Below are positions 1 through 5,379 of a stretch of DNA of 34,282 nt, one piece after another (positions within the stretch are counted from its first letter, which is position 1; each line of letters opens with the position of its first letter). Source of the DNA: Candidatus Woesearchaeota archaeon (GTDB lineage: Archaea > Nanobdellota > Nanobdellia > Woesearchaeales > ARS49). A model generated the notes under the pieces. The model made no database searches and had not been told where the DNA came from. It saw only the letters and a program-made list of their open reading frames with translations. The translations under genes and the position numbers were made by a program. The stretch is taken from positions 1-34,282 of the forward strand of contig QZIM01000017.1 of NCBI GenBank assembly GCA_003599055.1, written 5' to 3'.

Positions 1-1
1 G

Positions 2-250
2 TGTATTTTGCAGGGCAGTGAGTGGTGTTTTGTCGGTTCTTCTGGGCAAAGTTGCGGTTCTCGTGATGATTGTTTGGCGTATGTCGCCGTTGACCAAGAG
101 TCGGTGGGCGCCTGTGAGCAAATCGAGAACAGCGAGCGTCGTGACATCTGTATCGGCACGCTTGCGATTAATCTTGGTGACGTTTCCGTGTGTGAAAGGG
201 CAGCAGACAGGGCATCCTGTGAAGATTTCTTTATCCTGCTCAATCGTTAA
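2..250 (+). CDS. C-terminal part of a cysteine-rich protein (5' end outside window)
   Basis: The reading frame is open from the first bases of the window and ends at a TAA at 248-250, so this is the tail of a longer gene. About 82 residues are visible. They carry regularly spaced cysteines in a C-x(n)-RD-x-C pattern (for example RDDCLAYVAV and RRDICIGTLAIN), as in the Cys-rich tails of some DPANN secreted or membrane proteins, which is my recollection and not a search result. No function can be assigned. Its last 11 bp overlap the end of the convergent gene at 240-1229. Confidence 0.6.
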   Translation, partial: CILQGSEWCFVGSSGQSCGSRDDCLAYVAVDQESVGACEQIENSERRDICIGTLAINLGDVSVCERAADRASCEDFFILLNR

Positions 251-1229
251 AGCAGCGCTGCGCGTTTTGCTGTATTGCTGCGATTTGTGTATCAAAAAAT
301 CGCCAAAGGTTTTTGCGGTTCACGCTTGGGTTTGCGCGAAGGATAGGAATGATTTCTGGAATGGTCTTGGCGGTAAAAATGAGGTGCCTGAATTCAGGGC
401 TGACGTCTCTTTGTTCCGGGCACGTTTTGAGGTAAAATGCAGTGTGTGGTGTTCGCGGGTAGCCCATTCCTGCCTGAAAGGACAGGTCTAAGCTTCTCCA
501 CGTTCGGTCAACGCCAAGGGACTGAATTCCCAACGCGACGATTTTTGCGTCGTGCGGGATTGCGGGCCAGGCGATGAGTTGTCGGGGGAGCCAGATGCGC
601 GCGTCAACTGAGCCGGTGGTTGCGAACCTGCTTTCTTGGTAGGTTCCGCCAAGCAGCGTTATGTGTTGTCCTTGCGGTGCGTGGACGAACCTGCCGCCCG
701 TTACGACGACATCGTATGCGGCGAGGTGAATTTGGTCGGTGAATGTTCCTCCGATGATGGTGATGTGCTGGGTGTTTCGGTCAAATGTTGAGCGAAGCGT
801 GCCGCCCATAATGATGAGGTGCGTTGAGCCGTCAAATGAGCCGACGGTGAACGTGCCGCCGAGGACGACGATTCGTTCGCATCGGTTGAATTGGCCAACG
901 CCGGTGAACGTGCCTTCGGTGATGATGATATTTTCATTACCTCCGAAAAGGTTGTCTGAGTCGTACGTTCCGGGCGGGACTTTTGCGTTTTTTTGGCGGG
1001 GCTGCCATTGCGCAAAGGGGGTTGGAGTAATTTTTTCGCAGAAGTTTTTGAGCGCGCGAACTGCGTTTTGGTTCCACGGCTGGAGTTCCACTGCGTCAAA
1101 GAGCGCGGTGAATTCTTGCCAAACGGCAGGGTCCTGCGTGCGGAGGCGTTCTTCGAGAAGTCGTGCGCGTGCGGCAGGGTCGCCCTGTGCGGTTTCACGT
1201 TCAAGTTTGCGGAGTCGTTCGTCTGACAT
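240..1229 (-). CDS. beta-helix-like repeat protein with a charged N-terminal helical motif
   Basis: This is a 329-residue protein. Residues 1-30 (start MSDERLRKLERETAQGDPAA) are a charged helix resembling a leader motif I associate with bacterial (myxobacterial or planctomycete-like) proteins. Residues about 85-215 hold at least six rungs of about 18-22 residues built on the pattern I-x-x-GGTF (ITEGTF, LGGTF, MGGTL, IGGTF, TGGRF, LGGTY), which predicts a small right-handed beta-helix or similar solenoid. The C-terminal 110 residues are unrecognised. There is no signal peptide, so it is probably cytoplasmic. A T-rich TATA-like stretch lies at about 1257-1264, slightly farther from the start than usual here. 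The function is unknown. The N-terminal motif hints at bacterial ancestry, but that is inference. Confidence 0.75.
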   Translation of the reverse strand: MSDERLRKLERETAQGDPAARARLLEERLRTQDPAVWQEFTALFDAVELQPWNQNAVRALKNFCEKITPTPFAQWQPRQKNAKVPPGTYDSDNLFGGNENIIITEGTFTGVGQFNRCERIVVLGGTFTVGSFDGSTHLIIMGGTLRSTFDRNTQHITIIGGTFTDQIHLAAYDVVVTGGRFVHAPQGQHITLLGGTYQESRFATTGSVDARIWLPRQLIAWPAIPHDAKIVALGIQSLGVDRTWRSLDLSFQAGMGYPRTPHTAFYLKTCPEQRDVSPEFRHLIFTAKTIPEIIPILRANPSVNRKNLWRFFDTQIAAIQQNAQRCFND

Positions 1230-1280
1230 CTTTTTTTCTGATTGTGTGCACTGTTGTTTTTAATGTTTTGGACGTACCAA

Positions 1281-1290
1281 ACCTTTAAAT
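1281..1290 (+). promoter_or_regulatory. TATA box (with BRE-like ACC) for the 1314 gene
   Basis: ACC followed by TTTAAAT has its TATA centre at about 1287, 27 bp before the ATG at 1314. This predicts a leaderless transcript and decides the start codon against the longer upstream reading frame. Confidence 0.7.
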
Positions 1291-1313
1291 GTCTCTTGCG
1301 CCTGTGTTTCCGT

Positions 1314-1730
1314 ATGACTGAGCTTCGTGAAACAATTGAGTTGCTTGAGGAGTTGAGTCACGTGTTGAATCCGGGGCGGGTGTTAACGCCTAAGGAGGCT
1401 GAGGCGCGCGAGGCAAAAGTGACTGCGATTTCAGGTCAGGTTGCAAAGAAGCGGCCAAAGCTTGCGCAGGGTATCAGTTCGGCGCTTGGGCACGTGCAGC
1501 GTGAGATTGGCCTTCTTTCCCGTCTTGACCACGATTTGAACAGCTTGCGCCAGAAGTTGTCTTTTCTTGACCAGGTTGCGCGCATTGATGATGTGAGCCA
1601 GCCGTCGGTGCTCGCGCAGGTTTCCGCGCAGCAGGTGAAGGCGGCAGCGTTGACCGTTGCAGAATCACTCAAGAACGTGCGTGAGCAGGCAGAGGGCGTG
1701 AAGGCGGTCAAGGATTTTCTCGGGTTATAG
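1314..1730 (+). CDS. small helical/coiled-coil protein of unknown function
   Basis: This is a 138-residue, almost entirely helical, charged protein (MTELRETIELLEELSHVLNP at the start) with heptad-like leucines, for example in the segment about residues 60-85. The frame is open further upstream (to 1242), but the extra residues are hydrophobic and upstream of the promoter. The TATA box at 1284-1290 puts transcription start at the ATG at 1314. No family is recognised. It is cytoplasmic by appearance and lies just upstream of, and codirectional with, another unknown gene that has its own TATA box. Confidence 0.7.
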   Translation: MTELRETIELLEELSHVLNPGRVLTPKEAEAREAKVTAISGQVAKKRPKLAQGISSALGHVQREIGLLSRLDHDLNSLRQKLSFLDQVARIDDVSQPSVLAQVSAQQVKAAALTVAESLKNVREQAEGVKAVKDFLGL

Positions 1731-1740
1731 TCCCGCAACC

Positions 1741-1748
1741 TTTATAAA
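1741..1748 (+). promoter_or_regulatory. TATA box for the 1772/1781 gene
   Basis: TTTATAAA preceded by AACC has its centre at about 1744.5. It is 27 bp before GTG 1772 and 36 bp before ATG 1781, so it supports the GTG as a leaderless start or the ATG with a 9-nt leader. Confidence 0.65.
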
Positions 1749-1771
1749 GCTCCTTTTGAAATCACGGCGTA

Positions 1772-2500
1772 GTGACTACTATGAGCGGGGTTGCGCAGGG
1801 GAATCAATTTGAGAAGAGTGTTTCTAAAGGGCGTCTTGCAGGTCTTGAGGCGCAGGTAATTGAGGCCTTTTTCGCTCTCGCACGTCAGCAGGGAAAGAAG
1901 GTCGTGTGCGAAACTGATCTCGACCGGTATTTGGACCTTAAGCATTCGGGCAGGGTGTTTGACCCGCAGGGGGATTATGTCGTTTTTGTGGACGAGCGCA
2001 ACGCGATTATTGACATTACTCCGGTGGTCTATCATACGATAGGGCAGGGTGTTTCGAATGAATATGTGGGCGAAGTCTTTGCAAGTATGAGGCCAAAGGG
2101 TCTTATGGTTGTTCTAAGCGACGCCCATCTTGATTTGATGAATCGGTTTGGGCAGGGCTATCTTCTTGGCAGGGTAGGCAATTCTGAGTTTGTTGCAGAT
2201 GAAGTGATTGAGTCTTCTTCAAAAAATGCGCTCTTTTGCGTTGAAGACTTGGCAGGGGTTGTTGCGCGTGTGTTGCCGGATGGTCAGGCGGCTGTTCCGT
2301 TTGCGAGAAGCGATGATGTTTCTCAATTGCACGGTGAGGCGTACACGCTCTTTAAGGCAGCAAGAAATTCTTCTGTGGATAAGTTTCCTGCCTACGGTGT
2401 GCTGGTTCCTGATGTGCGCTTTTACGCTGTTGTTCCGAATTCAGCAGGGGCGCACGTGACTGAACTGCCGTTTAGGCTGCACGGCGCGCGTAGAAAGTAA
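1772..2500 (+). CDS. unrecognised cytoplasmic protein, about 240 residues
   Basis: It encodes 242 residues from GTG 1772, or 239 from ATG 1781. The protein is mixed alpha/beta with no signal peptide or membrane segment. It contains an acidic beta hairpin (GDYVVFVDERNAIIDI), and I do not recognise a family. The end of the gene overlaps the 3' end of the convergent PIN gene by 29 bp. Codon usage matches the flanking archaeal genes, and the good promoter supports a real gene. The function is unknown. Confidence 0.75.
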   Translation: MTTMSGVAQGNQFEKSVSKGRLAGLEAQVIEAFFALARQQGKKVVCETDLDRYLDLKHSGRVFDPQGDYVVFVDERNAIIDITPVVYHTIGQGVSNEYVGEVFASMRPKGLMVVLSDAHLDLMNRFGQGYLLGRVGNSEFVADEVIESSSKNALFCVEDLAGVVARVLPDGQAAVPFARSDDVSQLHGEAYTLFKAARNSSVDKFPAYGVLVPDVRFYAVVPNSAGAHVTELPFRLHGARRK

Positions 2501-3248
2501 AGAGCCAGCGAACGTCCGAGTCATTTGAAACTGCGGTTGCTCCTCGTGAGATGACTGTTGCCGTGAACGTGATGTCATTTGTGTGCGTTTTCTTGCGGTA
2601 CGCGTCGAGTGCGGTTTTGGCTGCGGTGATTGTTCCTGCGCGCACGACTGTGCGTTGTATGTCTGCGAGCGCGGTTTCGTTGAATTTCTCAACTTCCGCA
2701 AAGTATGTTTTTTCGTCAAATTCTTCGATTCCGAGTGTGTCTATGAGTTCAAGGTAGCGTGCTTCTGCGTCTTTTCGAAGGTTTGCTTTTCCTTGTTGGT
2801 AGAGCGTGCTTAGTTCGCCGAGTTCTTTTTGCGTAAGTGATGCGGCGCGTGATGCGAGGCGTTCGTAGAGGGCAATGAGCGAGTCGACGAATTTGATGAC
2901 GACGTGATTTGACACGCTGCGCGGGAGCAGTTGCGCAAGGGGGCTAAGTTCGGCGGTGATTTTGGCAATGTCGCTTTTGGTGGGCTTAACTGCTCTGCGT
3001 TGGATGAGCTCGCGAAATGAGTCAAGGATTTTTGCCGTTTTCTTATCGGCGTTTCCGTATGCGGTGATTCCGAAGAGTTCGTTGATGTTGATGTGGGTCG
3101 GGTAGAAGTTCGGGGTTTTGGCAAGTGTTGCAAGGAATTGCGCATCGCTGTTTTCTGCCGCGTCAACAAGGACGTTTGTGTCGATGAAAAAGGGATTGCC
3201 TGACGTTATTTTCTCAATTACTTCCTGCTTTTTTTGCTGATAGTTCAC
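2472..3248 (-). CDS. PIN-domain protein with a large helical insertion
   Basis: I place the start at GTG 3248, giving 258 residues, because a TATA box (3272-3278) lies 27 bp upstream. A longer reading frame to 3647 exists, but its extra residues lie over the neighbouring gene and look non-coding. PIN features are visible: the first acidic residue D23 in FFIDTNVLVDA, E57 in NINELFGI, D225 in THTNDITFTA, and D243/D245 in SNDSDVRWLF. PIN domains are metal-dependent ribonucleases, often VapC toxins. This one is much longer than VapC (about 130 residues), with roughly 130 mostly helical residues between E57 and D225. No VapB-like antitoxin is adjacent, so it may be a housekeeping nuclease. Confidence 0.75.
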   Translation of the reverse strand: MNYQQKKQEVIEKITSGNPFFIDTNVLVDAAENSDAQFLATLAKTPNFYPTHININELFGITAYGNADKKTAKILDSFRELIQRRAVKPTKSDIAKITAELSPLAQLLPRSVSNHVVIKFVDSLIALYERLASRAASLTQKELGELSTLYQQGKANLRKDAEARYLELIDTLGIEEFDEKTYFAEVEKFNETALADIQRTVVRAGTITAAKTALDAYRKKTHTNDITFTATVISRGATAVSNDSDVRWLFTFYARRAA

Positions 3249-3271
3249 AAAAGAGGCCGAAGTGTTTTGGC

Positions 3272-3278
3272 TATTTAT
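3272..3278 (-). promoter_or_regulatory. TATA box for the PIN gene
   Basis: On the minus strand this reads ATAAATA, with its centre 27 bp before GTG 3248. It lies just beyond the stop of the upstream gene. Confidence 0.6.
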
Positions 3279-3282
3279 GCCT

Positions 3283-3669
3283 TTAGTCAGTGCTACACGG
3301 TCGTGCGTTGTCAACACTGCGCTTGGCGTCAGGGGGGTGTGTTTTTGGCGCGTTGCGGTTGCGCGGCTCGATGCCATGTTGCGGGATGGGTTTTGGCGCG
3401 CCTCGCTCACCGCGAACGTAGACTGCGGCGAGGCTGGGCAGGTATCTTCCGCTGCGGTCGTACGCGTCTTCGATTCTGATTTCCGGGTACATCTTGAAGT
3501 GGTCGCGAAGTCCTGCGCGCAGCGTGCTTTTTGCGCGTGCTTCGTCGATGAAGTACGTAAAGAGGAAATGTCGGGATTCAAGGAGGTGCCTTCCTTCTCC
3601 GGGCGGTGCGGAATAGTTGCCAAGGAATTTCCATCCTTCTGATTCAAGGCGTTGTTGTAAGTTTGTCAT
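3283..3669 (-). CDS. unrecognised 128-residue protein
   Basis: The start is taken as ATG 3669 (MTNLQQRLESEGWKFLGNYS) because a TATA-like CTTAAAAA is centred 26-27 bp upstream. An upstream ATG at 3711 would lie inside the promoter region. The first 95 residues look folded (segments such as RHFLFTYFIDEARAKSTL). The last 35 are basic, rich in proline and asparagine, and probably disordered. It ends 34 bp before the PIN gene, which has its own promoter. No family is recognised. Confidence 0.6.
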   Translation of the reverse strand: MTNLQQRLESEGWKFLGNYSAPPGEGRHLLESRHFLFTYFIDEARAKSTLRAGLRDHFKMYPEIRIEDAYDRSGRYLPSLAAVYVRGERGAPKPIPQHGIEPRNRNAPKTHPPDAKRSVDNARPCSTD

Positions 3670-3691
3670 ATCTTGTGCGCCCGCGCGGTTG

Positions 3692-3699
3692 TTTTTAAG
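3692..3699 (-). promoter_or_regulatory. TATA-like box for the 3669 gene
   Basis: The minus strand reads CTTAAAAA, centred about 26.5 bp upstream of ATG 3669. Confidence 0.5.
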
Positions 3700-3750
3700 G
3701 GTTTTGACCAAGTGCAGGTCACTGCTGTTGGGCTGTTGATGCGGAGATTA

Positions 3751-3850
3751 GTTCTGATAACTGAGAACCGAGAACTGAAAACTGATAACCGACAACGAAC
3801 ACGAATAACCAACAACAAATGACTTACCACCAACTGCCAACCACAAACAG
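3751..3850. repeat. degenerate heptanucleotide (NAACYGA) tandem repeat
   Basis: The stretch reads as imperfect 7-nt units such as TAACTGA, GAACCGA, GAACTGA, AAACTGA and TAACCGA, then decays into AACNA-rich sequence. It fills the space between the promoter of the minus-strand 3669 gene and the TATA box of the ribosomal operon. A second tract of the same unit lies at 18221-18295. No coding potential is seen. Confidence 0.7.
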
Positions 3851-3852
3851 TA

Positions 3853-3863
3853 ACCTTTATAAA
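3853..3863 (+). promoter_or_regulatory. promoter of the L7Ae-EF-2 operon
   Basis: ACC plus TTTATAAA (3856-3863) is the best TATA box in the window. Transcription should begin near 3885-3888, leaving a leader of about 55 nt before the L7Ae ATG. Most other genes here have no leader. Confidence 0.75.
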
Positions 3864-3883
3864 GGGGCACTTGTGCCGTGTTT

Positions 3884-3916
3884 CTTACCAATGAACCCAT
3901 ACGTGGGTGAGGGAGA
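3884..3916 (+). promoter_or_regulatory. predicted kink-turn in the L7Ae mRNA leader
   Basis: The RNA can fold as a canonical kink-turn. The C-stem is CC (3888-3889) with GG (3911-3912), the bulge is AAU (3890-3892), tandem sheared G-A pairs come from GA 3893-3894 and GA 3909-3910, and the NC-stem is ACCCA (3895-3899) with UGGGU (3904-3908), capped by a UACG tetraloop. UCUU 3883-3886 could extend the C-stem with GAGA 3913-3916 around a bulged A if transcription starts early enough. L7Ae is the archaeal kink-turn binding protein, and autoregulation through its own leader has been reported in Sulfolobus, so feedback control is likely here. A rival hairpin, GGAGA 3912-3916 with UCUCC 3921-3925, would compete with the C-stem. 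Confidence 0.6.
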
Positions 3917-3942
3917 TTCTTCTCCTTGGAGGCAATAATAAA

Positions 3943-4269
3943 ATGGCAGATGATGCAGCACAGCGTGCACTTGAGGCAATTGAAGTCGCGAAGAACACCG
4001 GTAAGGTGAAGCGCGGTATTAACGAAGTGACGAAGGCGCTTGAGCGGGGAACCGCAAAGTTGGTCGCGTTCGCAAAGGATGTGCAGCCGGCAGAATTGAC
4101 CGTGCACTTGCCGCTTTTGGCAAAAGAAAAGGGCGTTCCGTGTGTTCAGGTGAACAGCAAGGAAGAGCTCGGTGTTGCAGCAGGTATTGGCGCGCCGACG
4201 AGCGCGGTTGCGGTTATTGCCGAGGGTGATGCAAAGAAAGTTATTGCGGACTTGAAGTCGGCAGAGTAA
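3943..4269 (+). CDS. rpl7ae: ribosomal protein L7Ae (eL8), kink-turn binding protein
   Basis: This 108-residue protein is slightly shorter than typical archaeal L7Ae (about 118-125). The RNA-binding signature [18 protein letters not shown] (N27, E28, K31) and the later loop [12 protein letters not shown] are intact. L7Ae binds kink-turns in 23S rRNA, box C/D and H/ACA guide RNAs and RNase P RNA. The start is ATG 3943, with GGAGG at 3928-3932 as ribosome-binding site. An in-frame upstream start would lie inside the leader structure. It is first in the L7Ae-S28e-L24e-NDK-EF-2 operon, an order widely kept in archaea, although IF-2 rather than EF-2 often follows NDK. Confidence 0.95.
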   Translation: MADDAAQRALEAIEVAKNTGKVKRGINEVTKALERGTAKLVAFAKDVQPAELTVHLPLLAKEKGVPCVQVNSKEELGVAAGIGAPTSAVAVIAEGDAKKVIADLKSAE

Positions 4270-4273
4270 GAAA

Positions 4274-4597
4274 ATGGCAGAGCCGAAGAAGAAAATGGAA
4301 GAGGTCTCGCAAAAGCAGGACCGAAGGGAGCAAAAGCAGCAGGCAAAGCAGGATTCGTCCGCAGTTCGTTTTAGCCCGGCTGTTCCTGCGCGCGTTGAGG
4401 AAGTTATCGGAAGGACCGGTATGCGTGGCGAGGCGATTCAGGTGCGCTGCCGCATTCTTGACGGCCGTGACAAGGACAAGGTGATGCGAAGGAACGTGAA
4501 GGGTCCTGTGCAAAAGGATGACATTTTGATGATGCGTGAGACTGAAATCGAGGCTCGCCCGCTCAGTGGTACGGGCGGCCGTGGCGGAGGGAGTTAA
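4274..4597 (+). CDS. rps28e: ribosomal protein S28e (eS28) with N-terminal extension
   Basis: This is a 107-residue protein. The S28e core occupies residues about 37-98: [20 protein letters not shown], the [20 protein letters not shown] segment and the near-invariant end [12 protein letters not shown]. The family is usually about 70 residues. Here there is a charged Lys/Gln/Glu-rich N-terminal extension of about 36 residues and a glycine-rich tail. S28e is a small-subunit protein of the head/platform near the mRNA exit. It starts 4 nt after the L7Ae stop. Confidence 0.93.
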   Translation: MAEPKKKMEEVSQKQDRREQKQQAKQDSSAVRFSPAVPARVEEVIGRTGMRGEAIQVRCRILDGRDKDKVMRRNVKGPVQKDDILMMRETEIEARPLSGTGGRGGGS

Positions 4598-4783
4598 ATG
4601 GCGCGTTGCACGTTTTGCAAGCATATTCTGGAGCACGGTACGGGCACGATGTACGTCAAGACGGACGGCACGGTGTTTCATTTTTGCTCGATGAAGTGCG
4701 AGAAGAACCAGCTCAAGCTCGGGCGCGTCCCACGGTACACGCGCTGGACGAAGTCGTTTGAGAAGGGCGGGGCGAAGAAATGA
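4598..4783 (+). CDS. rpl24e: ribosomal protein L24e (eL24)
   Basis: This 61-residue zinc-ribbon ribosomal protein has the metal ligands C4 and C7 (CTFC) and C30 and C34 (CSMKC). The conserved RYTRWTKSFEK tail fits archaeal L24e. It is a large-subunit protein. The start codon follows the S28e stop directly, and its stop overlaps the NDK start as ATGA, consistent with translational coupling. Confidence 0.95.
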   Translation: MARCTFCKHILEHGTGTMYVKTDGTVFHFCSMKCEKNQLKLGRVPRYTRWTKSFEKGGAKK

Positions 4784-5352
4784 TTGAGCGGACGCTCGTT
4801 TTGCTCAAGCCGGATGCGGTTCAGCGCGCCTTGGTCGGCGAGATTGTTTCTCGTTTTGAGCGCACGGGATTCAAGGTTGTTGCCTTGAAACTGTGCTATG
4901 CTTCAAAGGAGACTGCGGGGCAGCACTATGCGGATGACCAGGCGTGGCTGAAGAGTGTTGGTGAAAAGACGAAGAAGTCGTATGAGGCTAAGGGCATCAG
5001 CGTGAAGGATGATGCGCTCACGATTGGCAACCGTATTCGCCAGCAGTTGATGGACTTTATCAGTATGTCGCCTATTGTTGCGGTTGTGCTTGAGGGTCAC
5101 GACGTGATTGGCAAGGTGCGCATTATGTGCGGTGATACTGCGCCGAACAAGAGCGCGCCGGGCACGATTCGCGGTGATTTTGCGTTTGACAGTTACGGGC
5201 TTGCGGACACGTCCGGCCGTCCGATTCAGAACTTGATTCACGCATCGGACAGTGTGGAGTCTGCAAAGCGCGAGATTGCGATTTGGTTTAAGGAGTCTGA
5301 GATTCACCCGTATCAGCGGGTGGATGAGGCCTTGCTGTATCGTAAGATGTAA
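4780..5352 (+). CDS. ndk: nucleoside-diphosphate kinase with insertion
   Basis: It transfers the gamma-phosphate of ATP to NDPs through a phosphohistidine. The phosphorylated histidine is H154 in NLIHASDSVESAKREI, and the N-terminal TLVLLKPDAVQR and VLEGHDVIGKVR motifs are intact. At 190 residues it is longer than the usual 135-155 because of an insert of about 35-40 residues (about 51-88, including KTKKSYEAKG) before the helix leading to MSPIVAVVLEG. Similar inserts occur in some archaeal NDKs (my recollection). Translation is coupled to L24e by ATGA. Confidence 0.93.
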   Translation: MIERTLVLLKPDAVQRALVGEIVSRFERTGFKVVALKLCYASKETAGQHYADDQAWLKSVGEKTKKSYEAKGISVKDDALTIGNRIRQQLMDFISMSPIVAVVLEGHDVIGKVRIMCGDTAPNKSAPGTIRGDFAFDSYGLADTSGRPIQNLIHASDSVESAKREIAIWFKESEIHPYQRVDEALLYRKM

Positions 5353-5379
5353 TACTACGGAAGAGGTTTTGGGAAAAAA

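Noticed and set aside
3249-3647. N-terminal extension of the PIN protein
   Set aside because: It lies over the 128-residue gene in another frame, is compositionally non-protein-like, and lies upstream of the PIN promoter.
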